Positions 18,447 to 28,204 of a stretch of 64,000 bases of DNA are shown piece after piece. The notes below the pieces were generated by a model. It had not been told where the DNA came from, did not search any database, and saw only the letters and a list, made by a program, of their open reading frames with translations. A program made the translations under genes and the position numbers. Origin of the DNA: JACKAQ01 sp020634975 [NCBI: Calditrichia bacterium] (GTDB taxonomy: Bacteria; Calditrichota; Calditrichia; RBG-13-44-9). The DNA lies in the NCBI GenBank assembly GCA_020634975.1, contig JACKAQ010000003.1:348798-412797 (forward strand), given 5' to 3'. Position 1 is the first letter of the stretch, and each line of letters starts with the position of its first letter.

Positions 18447-21400
18447 TTAAAGGGTTAACTGAAATCCGAGATCGCCGGAAATACCATAGTGCTGACGATA
18501 GTTTTCCAGCGTGAAATTGCGATTAGGGTTTATTACGTTTGAGCCTTCTTTGGTATCGGTCAGGTTATACAAATTCAAATAGAACGAAATCATCGGGTTT
18601 AACCGCTGTTTGAGGCTCAGATCCCAGCGAGAAAAAGCGATTCGTTGGCTGAAAGTTGCCGTTGTGCTGTTGGCATCGTTGGTGGTTGAGGAATTGCTGG
18701 CAGCCTGATAAAATGTTGAGAGCCGTGCAGAAAAGCCTCTGTAATCATAACCCACCGCAAAATTCCCGATGTAATTGGGTTGTCCGGTCAACTTTACTTT
18801 GCTTTCGACGAACTCCCTGCGCGATTGCGGAATGGGAATCGGTCCTATAAAAATAGTGTCTGTTACCAAAATTTGTTGGGGCACATACGTTTCGGTGCGC
18901 ACAATGGAAACGTTGCCACTTAACACAATATTGCGCAGAAACCTTGGCATTCCCGGCATATAGCGCAAACTGGTTTGCACTTCTGATTCGAAACCCCACA
19001 CTTTGGTGGGTTTATCGGAATTGTACGGATAGCGCAAATTATAACCGGATGTCACAAATGAATTGGGAATATTATAGTTGATTTCCAAACTATCGAGGAG
19101 GTCATACCCTTTAAACTCAAGCCCGTCGATCACTTGAATCATATCTTTAATATCTTTATAAAAAGCGGATACGGAAAACAGACCGTACTTCCCTTCGAAG
19201 AACGATGTGTTGACCTCAAAATTCCAGGCTTTTGCGGCTTTCAGATCAGGGTTTCCCAAAATAATGGAATTACCGGAATAAAACGTTCCGGCCTGCCGGG
19301 CAATGTAATTTTCCAACCGGTCGTTAAAGTTCGGACGTTGCAATGCGCGATAGGCAGCCAAACGGATTCCCAAAAAACTTAACGGACGATACGTCAGGTG
19401 AAAATTCGGCAGCCACACGGTTTCTTTGTGATAGGCGGTTGTATCATTATAAATGCCGGCGGGTACCGGAAAACCGCTCAAGGTTGTCGGGGAATATCGC
19501 GAGTTGTAATTGTTATCCTCAAATTCGCCGCGAATACCGGAAATAAGGGTGAATTTCTGTCCGATGTTCAACGTGTTCATCAGATACGCACCGGAAACGC
19601 GTTCATCGATATCGTAAAACAGAACATCCGGTTCGCGATTCACATCATATTCATCATTGGTAATATTGTCGAAACCGTTTTTGTTCAGATCATACCACTC
19701 GTTGATGGCGTCCACGTTTATCAACGGATACAATTGGTATTTGTCGAACACATCCCGGTCATCAACGCCTTCCAGAAAATTGGTCAGCAACACCAGACCG
19801 GAGCCGGCCAATTGCAGGTTTTCAAAACGGGTTCCGGTGAAATCTTTGGGAACGATGGAGCCGTCTTCAGTTTTCACAAACTGCGGGAACGCCATGATAT
19901 AATACGCGCCAACTTCTTCCGAGAAGGATCGTTCGCGGGATTTTTTGCGATATTTTCCGCCAAATTTCAAATTGCCGGAGAGCGAGTGACTCAAGTTATA
20001 CGGTTTGCTGAAGTTCAAATACGCGGTAATTTCATTTTCTTTGGCGTCTTCGCCACGGAAAAATGCGTTGTAAAGATAGGCTCTTTCAAAATTATTGTAT
20101 GCAAAGGGAATGATGTTCACCGGATCGGTTTGGCGCACGTCATCCGAGGGATCGCCCATACCGGAAATCTGCTGATTTGTCACCGGATCGGCAAGCGACG
20201 GTTCGTGAAAATTCATGGTGTAATCGTATGGCATTTTGCTGCGAGAGCTGGCGTAAGCCACGTTCCAGTCCAATACCATTCCCAAAAAATTGTTGTCGCC
20301 TTTCAAAAATGTGTTAAATGTGGCGATTTCCTGTTCGCGGTCGCGGATGGTGTAAAACAAATCCTCTTTATCTTCGATGGGATAATTGCGTTCGTAAGTG
20401 ACGTAATTGCGATTGGTAAGACTAAATACGTTACTGAATTTGATGTTTCCGCCATCTGGCGTATCAAAATCAAACAATGCACTGACACCGTTGCGTTTGC
20501 GAACTTCGTCGGTGTAAGTCAGCTGAATATCGTTTACCAGCCAGGCAAATCCCCGGCGTTAAAATTATAAGATGGGTCGTATTCTTCATCGCTGCGGATC
20601 CGCTGTTCCAGATTCCCGCTGAGTTGAACGCCGACTTTGTCATTCATAAACCGATCGGAATATTTGAGGCTGGTGACATATTGGCCGCATGATTCTTCGA
20701 TGCCGTTGTATGCGCCGCGGGCATCCAATTTCAGGGTGCGTTTTGCCGGCGCTTTGCGAGTTACAAAATTGATGCTGCCAGCAATGCCATCGCCATCCAT
20801 ATCCGATGTGATTGCTTTGTGTAATTCAATTCCCGCAAGTGACCCCTGCGATATGGTACTCAAGTCTACATCGCGCGCATCTACGCCGGTCGTTGGAACG
20901 CGCACACCGTCGATGGTGATGGTGGTAAAAACGGGATCGAGTCCGCGCAGCACAACTTTATTGGCTTCGCCGCCGGATCGCTCGATCGCAACGCCGGGCA
21001 ATCGCCCGACAGCTTCTGCTGCGTTCGCATCCGGCAATTCCTGAATTTTTTCTTCGGAAACCACATTCATAATTGTTTTGGAATTAATTTGCTGGTTGAT
21101 CGCGGCAACCTGCCCTTCTGCCTGAGCAGTGATGGTTACTTCTTTGCCCTGCACAACATCGTAAATCAACAAGATGTTAACGGTTTGGGTTTCGTCATCA
21201 ACCACCTGAATCGATTTGAATTTTTCCTGATAACCGAGATAGCTGACAACGAGCCGGTAGCTTCCTGCTGGAATGCCGTCGATCCGGTATGCGCCATCGG
21301 AATCAGTTGATGTGCCAAGTGCCGTGCCCTCCAGATACACGTTTGCACCAATCAATTCATTATTCGTCAAAGAATCGGTAACCAAACCGATCAAACGTCC

Positions 21401-21466
21401 CTGCCCGAACATCGCGGAGGACAGGAACATGCAACAAACCAGAACATTGAGATGGGACAGCTTCAT
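18447..21466 (-). pseudogene. TonB-dependent outer-membrane receptor, one frameshift
   Basis: A TonB-dependent receptor of about 1,000 residues, probably importing pectic oligosaccharides. AAGGAG precedes the ATG at 21466. After the signal peptide comes a carboxypeptidase-like regulatory domain (GLVTDSLTNNELIGANVYLEGTA ... AGSYRLVVSYLGYQE). The plug domain follows (INSKTIMNVVSEEKIQELPD, VGRLPGVAIERSGG, VLRGLDPVFTTITIDGVRVP, SLAGIELHKAITSDMDGDGIAG), and then a 22-strand-type barrel. At 20547-20549 the frame is lost after FNAGD; one extra base in the A3 run (TTT on the coding strand) restores FAWLVNDIQLTYTDEVRKRNG and leads into the remaining 676 codons. It resembles SusC-like but TonB-family TIGR01782-type receptors. 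No SusD gene follows. Confidence 0.87.
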
Positions 21467-22022
21467 CTTAATATTGCTCCTTACGCTAAAAATTATTGAA
21501 AATTAAATAGAGTGCGTAACTTTGGGGCAACATACCCGGTGCAGGATATAACAGTTACAGATTTCTCAAGTCGCGCAGTGAATTGTAACCAAACTGCAGC
21601 AGGATTGAAAGTGTTTAACTGTCAAAACAGTTAACAACATGTAGAAAAAAACGTTAGCTATACTGATTTTCAGCACATTGGCAAACAAAATATTCCGGGG
21701 TTGTTTTTCGCACACCTTTTGCAACACTCGTCAATAAAATATTGCAAATTATCGGGCGGATGATAAACTGGCGGATGATTTTACACATAAAACGATAGTT
21801 TCAATTGGAAATATTGGCGAATGGTTGCGGTTAAGGCGGGTTAATTTATTTCAATAAATATCAATGGAATAAATTTTGGGGTTGATTCTGAATTATTTTT
21901 GTTTTCAATTATGTTAGATTTATTCTGTTGGTAAGCGAGTTCGGTTAAATTCTTTTTTCAATCAGTTGTTTACAATAAATTCCATTTGCGGGATAGTCTC
22001 AATTAGCTGAAAAGGGTAAAAA
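21467..22022. other. 556-bp intergenic region upstream of the TonB receptor gene
   Basis: No gene is visible. It separates the leftward pectin locus from the rightward, more AT-rich genes. It carries the AACTGT-type sites at 21549-21635 listed separately, and otherwise only AT-rich sequence without convincing hairpins. Confidence 0.6.
21549..21635. promoter_or_regulatory. cluster of TAACAGTT / TTAACTGT sites upstream of the TonB receptor
   Basis: TAACAGTT occurs at 21549-21556. TTAACTGT at 21615-21622 and ACAGTTAA at 21627-21634 form an inverted repeat with a 4-nt spacer. The core equals that of the tandem repeat next to the regulator gene. The position, 85-170 bp upstream of the receptor start codon, suits an operator. 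Binding by the membrane regulator is inference. Confidence 0.4.
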
Positions 22023-22186
22023 ATGCGGGAACAGTTGAGCATTTTTGATTTGATGCAGGATGATTTGCGCAAGCTGTATGATGAACGTGCAGCAATCCAA
22101 CAACAAATAGATGAAGCACTGAGCAGCGATGACCAGAAGACGTTCGAGCAGTGCAAAAACAGCTGGATGATGTTCAGAAAAAATAA
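22023..22186 (+). pseudogene. small coiled-coil protein, apparent one-base frameshift
   Basis: From the ATG at 22023 a charged helical peptide reads MREQLSIFDLMQDDLRKLYD, then a run rich in Glu, Gln and Asp. In the given frame it changes character after TFEQ. If one G is added at about 22151 the helix continues as VQKQLDDVQKK and stops at 22184-22186, giving a coherent coiled coil of 54 residues. I do not recognise a family. The coherent amphipathic continuation is the only evidence for this reading. Confidence 0.4.
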
Positions 22187-22419
22187 ATGGAATACAACTC
22201 CGCACCCGCAGCAAAGGCGCAAAATAACCGGCATCGTTTTAATTCAATTTTGGGTTAGAACTCAATATCAGCAGTTTTTTATCAAAGAAAAGTTTCCTTT
22301 GCAGATGTATTTATTTATCTTCTTATCACAGGTTCAAAAAAAAACAATGTATTAACAATGATTCTAACCTGCATTTTAATAGTAAATGACGAATCTCTGA
22401 ATTTATTTAGAAGACTCAA

Positions 22420-23545
22420 TTGATAAAAAATAACTCTTTGCCCAAAAGCAAATTCTGGAAATATATACCTTTTAGAAGATATCTAATATTTGTCTCGGCG
22501 ATATTCTTCCTGTTCTCAGGATTCGGATTTATCATCGATCTGCTTTCATTAGGTTCATTTTCAGAACTGCTGCTTTTTTTTAATGTAATTTATTCAGGGA
22601 TTGTTGCAGCATTTCTACGTTTATACTTTTACAAGAAATCTTAAATTCCTTCCTTTTACTATCTTATTTCAGATCGTCGTTGGCATAAGCATCTGGCGAG
22701 GAGCCGGGCACTTACCGCTTTCCGAATTTCCCCAAAGAGCATTTTTTGATGCCGTTGGAATTTTAGTGACAATTTTTCTGGGATATATACTGTTTGTTAT
22801 ATTTATAAATAAAGAGGGATTAAGAAATTTTCGACTTCAGGCTGAAATGGACCTTGCGCAGGATCTTCATTCGAACCTTGTTCCAAAACTTGAAATCGTC
22901 AATGACCGTTTTGAAATATTTGGCGTAACTAATCCTACTGATGAAGTCGGCGGCGATTTAGTTGACTATTTCGAAAATGGGACTTCTCATACCTGTTATA
23001 TTGCAGATGTATCGGGTCATGGCGTTGCGGCAGGTTCGATGATGGGGATGTTTAAGAGCACGATCCGTGTTTTATTAAACAAAGATGAACAGCTCAGTTC
23101 AATTTTAACTGAAACCAGCCGGACAATTTACAATTTAAAAAAGAAAACAATGTTTCTTACGTGTGCATTCTTGAAATTTAATTCAAATAATACGGTAGAA
23201 TATTCAACAGCAGGTCATCTTCCGATTTTAAAACTTGCAAATGATTCGAACAATTTTGATGAATTGATAATAAAGCACCTTCCAATTGCCGCGACAAAAG
23301 ACTGTATTTATACAACAAACAGCACTGTATGTAACAAGAATGATTTATTCATATTGTTAACGGATGGAATTACAGAGACGACAGATAAAAAAGATGAAGA
23401 CTTTGGGATGGAAAAAGTAAAACAGATTATTCTTAATAACAGACATGATGAATTGTCCCAAATTTATGAAAAAATAAATAATAAGTTAGCTTTATTCGGT
23501 AAACAAAATGATGATCAGTCAATTTTGTTAATCAGATGTTTATGA
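22420..23545 (+). pseudogene. membrane PP2C/SpoIIE-type serine phosphatase, frameshifted
   Basis: The catalytic part, about 240 residues, is a SpoIIE/RsbU-type phosphatase. QAEMDLAQDLHSNLVPKL is the linker, NPTDEVGGDLVDYFENG and ADVSGHGVAAGSMMGMFK supply the metal-binding Asp residues, TAGHLPILKL follows, and LFILLTDGITETTDKKDEDFG is near the end. Such enzymes usually act in partner-switching control of anti-sigma factors. Upstream lies a hydrophobic region in two frames: FWKYIPFRRYLIFVSAIFFL from a TTG at 22420, and FYVYTFTRNLKFLPFTIL, which continues into the phosphatase. They join at about 22610-22620 with a net shift of +1 (one extra or two missing bases). The protein would then have about four membrane helices. 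Codon use is more AT-rich than in the pectin locus. Confidence 0.75.
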
Positions 23546-24132
23546 TTAGCATAAGTATTCTTTTTCGGTAGTGCGACATTTTGATTGGATAAATTCTTTA
23601 TTTTCGTATGCTTCGCCTAAAAATGGTGAAGCATAATCAATGAGAATTTCAAATACGGAAAATGCCTGTCAACAGTTGAGATGGGGATTATCAAAAGAAG
23701 AAATTGCAGAATGAAAAACTGAATATTTCGATCAGCCGGGTGTTGTTTTTTGAGCCGCTCGCGGACAAATCGAATAGTTTGAAGCGACATGCATATGACA
23801 GCTCATCCTAACCTTTGTAAAATGGTAGTATGGGCTTTTTTTATGCATAAGCAAATGTTGTTTTTGACAATTTGCCTAATAATTATTGCGGATTTGGGCT
23901 GTTCTCAGTACCTTTTTTATCATAAGACCTATGAACTCGACTTTTGTCAAGAGTTTCCATTGAATAAATTTTTTGAATGAATTTCTTAACTGGCTGATAA
24001 ACAGTGAGAGACGGTCCCGAAGGGATGCCTTCGGCATAAACCGTGTTGTTGGGTTAATCAATTATATTGAAAACCTTCGATATGATTGGCAAATCTGTTT
24101 TATAAAATATTGTATCAGTTGAGGATTAGGTT
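23546..24132. other. 587-bp AT-rich intergenic region
   Basis: I see no convincing gene. It contains the left copy of the direct repeat at 23567-23633 and a GC-richer hairpin-prone stretch around 24014-24046 (CCCGAAGGGATGCCTTCGGCA). A 63-codon open stretch at 23789-23980 has no recognisable product or good start signal. Confidence 0.5.
23567..23633 (+). repeat. left copy of an imperfect direct repeat flanking the DUF4832 cassette
   Basis: About 67 bp starting GGTAGTGCGACATTTTGATT and including TTTTCGTATGCTTCGCCTAA. The partner copy is at 30036-30102 in the same orientation, with roughly 80% matching positions by eye and a few single-base gaps. No transposase or integrase remnant is visible in or beside either copy. 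Confidence 0.6.
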
Positions 24133-26346
24133 ATGAAAAAAGCATTTCGAGCAAACAGTATCATTTCAATCGCCGGTCTGATTTTGACAAGCTTTTTGTG
24201 TGCCACATTTGCGGGGGAGATTCCCGAAAAATCGAATGGTGCGGATGATAAGGAAGTAGCCCCGCTGGTGTTACAGGTGCTTAACTATACAGAGAATCCT
24301 GTAGATATCCCGAATCCGGACAGAGGTTTCGAAAGAGGCAATGACGACGCTGCCGGCCGGGGAGCCTTTATCCCTGATAAACCGGGCGGTTCAAATTATT
24401 GGGGGTATATGACAGTTCCGGCAAGCGCCAATACCATTTTAGGCCAACCCTTTGAGATGGCTTACGAAATGACCCCGCCGATGTATTTGGGTCCGGAAGG
24501 TGTAGGGTTTGAGTATTGCAACGTCCCTGTCGAACCCCGCATCGTTCAGTTCTACCTTGTCCTGAATGAATTCTCGTCGAATGCATGGTGCGATAGCTCC
24601 CCGGGCAATCCCGCTGACCATACGCGAGTAGGCGTGGACGGACCCATAACACCCTACGGGCTTGATTTCATCAGAAATCAGCTTGAATTCATACGATCCA
24701 AAACCAACAGTGTCGCGCACATACGCGTTTGCTATGATCCAAAAGGCTGGAACCACTTTGTCTGGACTGCTGATAATCTTAACTATGAAGACGACGGTCC
24801 CGCATCCGCCAACGAAAAATACTATTATAAGGCAGACTATGATAAACCTGTCGCGCCTGAAAATCGTGCGGCTCACATTGCTAAACCAGTCGCGGGAACA
24901 TGGAGAGGATCTTCGCCAATATTCAGAATGTGTACCGTGCCCGGGTTTACAGATATGAATTGGGTACAGTATCATTATCATCAGCTCAAGCCAATTTTCC
25001 AGGAATACTCAGACATTATATGGGCATTTGATTCGGGCACATTTGGGCCATGGGGCGAAACCCACTCAAATTATGATGCGGAAGTACCTGGCCACTACAA
25101 GATCATTTTAGATGCACTGCTGGACGCAGTTCCCGATAGTAAACCGATTATGACGCATATTGGCGGGTTCCTGGATTGGTATAACCGCACATATAAAACG
25201 ACGTATGACTTTGGTACACTGGACAGCTTCCCCACCCCGGTGCGCGGAACGCCTGAGGCGCGTTTCGGTATGTTCGACGATTCGAATGGCTGGTCAGCAG
25301 ACGAATATTCTTATGGTGACAATGGCTCATTGACCGAAGGATACAGAATGCTGGCGCATGATCCGATTTTGCCGGGATATAATCCAAACGGCGTGGATCC
25401 ATCATTAACGCGGCCCGGCGTATCACCGGTTATCGGGTATAATGATTCCGGAACCAACAGGCTTGTAGCCATCCCGGAAGCGTTAGATGATTCGCGGTGG
25501 CGGGGCGTATATTTCATTGATTGGGATCGTACTAAGGTGATGAACTTCCTCGGAAAGATGTCCGTCTATGGCGGTGAACAAATCGCGAATGAGCCTGCCT
25601 CCGGCACCAACGGCGGCTATGCTCCCGTCGGCGAAAGATTAGATAACCCTTTCAACGACGTCATTTTACGATTCCCTTCCATGTTCTATGAACACAGTAT
25701 TTCCAAATGGACATATATGTGTATGCAGCAGGGTCCGGGAAGTTTTAAATCGCGGGCAGATTATCCTTATACACGAGAAAGCATTGCTGTGAAGATAACT
25801 TACCCATGGAGTGGTCAAACAGTACAGGTTCTTTATGATCCGGTATATGAAGGCCAAAGCGCGTTGGCATATTACCGCGACAGAATGGGATACCGGCTGG
25901 TGCTGCGCGAGGCAAAGGCAAGTGAATGGGTAAAGCAAAATGGTACCCTTAAGTTTGAAGGGAAGATACAAAACGTCGGATGGGGTGTTATTTTTAACAA
26001 AAAGGCCGTGAAGGTCATTCTGAAATCCAAATCTAACGGGTTTGTATCCAATGCGGTGCTGACAAACATTGACCCGTATGACTGGCAGCCTGCTGAGGCG
26101 GGTCCGAATGGTGCAATGCCGGACTCCAGGGCAACGAATACCGCTGCATGGCGCGATGTAAACTTCTCCATTAACATGGACGCATTTGGTGATGTGCCTC
26201 CCGGTAACTATGATATTTACCTGAAGATAAATGATCCGAAAGAACAAAGCGCAAACAAGCGCTCCATACGGTTTGCAAATAAGGGAAACAGTTGGAATGT
26301 TGACCTCGGTGCAAACTTGATCGGCTCAACCAGAGTTGCCCCTTAG
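24133..26346 (+). CDS. secreted DUF4874/DUF4832 protein, paralogue 1
   Basis: A 737-residue protein with a signal peptide (ending about AGE, residue 30). The mature part opens with NYTENPVDIPNPDRGFERG, the usual beginning of the DUF4874 domain. It continues through TPYGLDFIRNQLEFIRSKTN, TDMNWVQYHYHQLKPIF and GTFGPWGETHSNYD into the DUF4832 region (RFGMFDDSNG, GYRLVLREAKASEWVKQNGT, PPGNYDIYLKINDPKE). DUF4874/DUF4832 proteins have TIM-barrel-like features and occur in secreted polysaccharide contexts, but I know of no proven activity. The C-terminal third is nearly the same as that of the gene at 28205, so the two are recent paralogues. This copy has an insert around residues 60-130 and 390-470 relative to it. 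Confidence 0.85.
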   Translation: MKKAFRANSIISIAGLILTSFLCATFAGEIPEKSNGADDKEVAPLVLQVLNYTENPVDIPNPDRGFERGNDDAAGRGAFIPDKPGGSNYWGYMTVPASANTILGQPFEMAYEMTPPMYLGPEGVGFEYCNVPVEPRIVQFYLVLNEFSSNAWCDSSPGNPADHTRVGVDGPITPYGLDFIRNQLEFIRSKTNSVAHIRVCYDPKGWNHFVWTADNLNYEDDGPASANEKYYYKADYDKPVAPENRAAHIAKPVAGTWRGSSPIFRMCTVPGFTDMNWVQYHYHQLKPIFQEYSDIIWAFDSGTFGPWGETHSNYDAEVPGHYKIILDALLDAVPDSKPIMTHIGGFLDWYNRTYKTTYDFGTLDSFPTPVRGTPEARFGMFDDSNGWSADEYSYGDNGSLTEGYRMLAHDPILPGYNPNGVDPSLTRPGVSPVIGYNDSGTNRLVAIPEALDDSRWRGVYFIDWDRTKVMNFLGKMSVYGGEQIANEPASGTNGGYAPVGERLDNPFNDVILRFPSMFYEHSISKWTYMCMQQGPGSFKSRADYPYTRESIAVKITYPWSGQTVQVLYDPVYEGQSALAYYRDRMGYRLVLREAKASEWVKQNGTLKFEGKIQNVGWGVIFNKKAVKVILKSKSNGFVSNAVLTNIDPYDWQPAEAGPNGAMPDSRATNTAAWRDVNFSINMDAFGDVPPGNYDIYLKINDPKEQSANKRSIRFANKGNSWNVDLGANLIGSTRVAP

Positions 26347-26650
26347 ATTCCATCGACTGAAGCGAAAGTAAATGATCAATAATTAAACAACCACTGTTAC
26401 GCACTCATACAATTTTTGCCTCAGAGCCACAGAGATATCAGAGAGAACAAATCAATTTATTGTTATTTCAATTTTTTAAATAACACTCAACGAAAACAAG
26501 GGAAGTGAAGTAGTGTTCTATCATTCCCAGAATCATCCGCTATCATCCGCGTAAATCCTTGGCGAAATAAAAATGCTTTAAAAAATCTCTGTGCGCTTTG
26601 TGCCTCTGTGGCTAATAACCCTTAAAGTTAAACAACCTGAAGGAAACATC
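26347..26650. other. 304-bp gap inside the DUF4832 cassette
   Basis: No gene is seen. CCTCAGAGCCACAGAGAT at 26419-26436 and ATCTCTGTGCGCTTTGTGCC at 26585-26604 (continuing TCTGTGGCT to 26613) form an imperfect inverted pair around the words cacagag/ctctgtg. This resembles a common intergenic repeat type. The end of the stretch supplies AAGGA ahead of the next start codon. Confidence 0.45.
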
Positions 26651-28147
26651 ATGAACAGAAAAGAATTCCTAAAAACAAGCCTGCTTATGGGAGCCGCTTC
26701 GGTTCTGACATCATGGATTCCCAAACACTTGCTGGCGGGTAATGATCCCAAACAAAATCCACTCTGGAAGCCGAAGGGGGGCGCCACCATTGCAGAGCTA
26801 AATGCGCTGGTTGAAAAATATTACGGTGACCCGGATGATGTCAGCGATGTAGCGCGCGCCCGCAAGATGCAGGCATTCATAATGGAGCTTGCCATCAAGG
26901 CGAAGACCCGAAATCCAAACTTTCAGGTTGTTCCGCAAGACACTTTGGAATATGCCCATATCGATGGAAATACAGATAATGCATATGATTGGAATTTTCT
27001 TAACTTGCTCGATGGCTGGGGAATTGAAAATTTCAGCCCGACGACGGTAACCCGGCTGGCAAACCTGACCAAAGTAGGCATAAAAGGCACCGCAAACACC
27101 AATGGAAGCACCGTGCAAGCCGTTGCTGAGAACCAGAAAATTGCCGCAGAGAATAATATTCTCTGGCACCCGCGCTTAAGTGCGGAAGTGTATCAATCAC
27201 CGGGGATCGGAAATCCCGGTTATATGCCAATATATTCGCCGTCCTCTAACAGTTACAATATCATCCATCATCCGATACCTGCCGGTGTAGCTCACACCAT
27301 AAACAGCAACAATGTCGAAAGTATGATGGATGCGAAAAACTATCTCTACATGATCAGCACCGGCAAATACTCGAATTGGCCGGACTGGGAAGCTAATCCC
27401 GCCAGTCGTCTGGATATCACCGACACTGCCGGTTATCTGGTTCCGTTTAAAGGCGGACGATTCCAACCGACCGGCACACCTGAGGTGGTTGCGAAAGCCA
27501 TTGCAGAGCACGGGACGGAATGGGACTTTTTTTGGGTGGCGAAAGGCTATACGAAAGATGAAGGTCGGAAGGCGTATATCGAGGAACTCGCGGCTTCTGA
27601 GTGGGATTTATTTTATATAGACGCGCATTACGGCGGTGAATCTCTTACCCGGGAAGAGGTTGAAGCCCTTAAATGGAAACCCCAGGGCGGCAGGCGGCAG
27701 GTTGTCGCGTATTTGAGTATCGGCACAACAGAATCGTACCGCTGGTATGCTGATTCGGTCATGGTTGAGCCCGGCACACGATCGTTCCGCCGCGGCACAG
27801 TTGAGAACGGCAGATTTATACCCGCCCGCGAAAGATTTAAGGATGATAGTATCCCGAATTGGCAGCTCTGGGCGGCGTACCGCGGACAATACGCCAGTGA
27901 ATCCACCCCGATTTGGTGGCATCCTGAGTGGCGAGATATTATTATCAGAGGCGGCAGCCCATATAAAAGCCCCAATCATAATCATTCCCAGTTTCCGGAT
28001 GGCAGATCCTCCATCGACAGGATTGTTGACATGGGATTCGACGGCGTGTATTTAGATAACGTGAGCAGAGCTACCTCGTCCCGTGATAAATGGACTGCAT
28101 TACAGACCTATAACAACGCACATCCGCGTTGGTATTTGGAACCGTAG
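26651..28147 (+). CDS. exported GH114-like (endo-alpha-1,4-polygalactosaminidase superfamily) protein
   Basis: A 498-residue protein. The ATG at 26651 has AAGGA at good spacing. The N-terminus MNRKEFLKTSLLMGAASVL is Tat-like, with an RK pair instead of RR. The C-terminal half matches the TM1410/GH114 fold: AEHGTEWDFFWVAKGYTKD, VVAYLSIGTTESYRWYAD, PNWQLWAAYRGQY, WWHPEWRDIIIRGG and RIVDMGFDGVYLDNVSRA, where Glu and Asp residues are candidates for catalysis. GH114 enzymes cut alpha-1,4-linked galactosamine polymers (family knowledge). About 230 N-terminal residues (TRNPNFQVVPQDTLEYAHID ...) belong to the same barrel. It is bracketed by the two DUF4832 paralogues, so the three probably act on one polymer. 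Confidence 0.78.
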   Translation: MNRKEFLKTSLLMGAASVLTSWIPKHLLAGNDPKQNPLWKPKGGATIAELNALVEKYYGDPDDVSDVARARKMQAFIMELAIKAKTRNPNFQVVPQDTLEYAHIDGNTDNAYDWNFLNLLDGWGIENFSPTTVTRLANLTKVGIKGTANTNGSTVQAVAENQKIAAENNILWHPRLSAEVYQSPGIGNPGYMPIYSPSSNSYNIIHHPIPAGVAHTINSNNVESMMDAKNYLYMISTGKYSNWPDWEANPASRLDITDTAGYLVPFKGGRFQPTGTPEVVAKAIAEHGTEWDFFWVAKGYTKDEGRKAYIEELAASEWDLFYIDAHYGGESLTREEVEALKWKPQGGRRQVVAYLSIGTTESYRWYADSVMVEPGTRSFRRGTVENGRFIPARERFKDDSIPNWQLWAAYRGQYASESTPIWWHPEWRDIIIRGGSPYKSPNHNHSQFPDGRSSIDRIVDMGFDGVYLDNVSRATSSRDKWTALQTYNNAHPRWYLEP

Positions 28148-28204
28148 TTAGGGTATTTTTCAAACAAAATCTTGAATTGCGAAATCAATTAATATGGAAC
28201 CCAT

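Noticed and set aside
23789-23980. 63-codon open frame between the phosphatase and the DUF4832 cassette
   Set aside because: No convincing ribosome-binding site, no family, and composition like the surrounding non-coding DNA.
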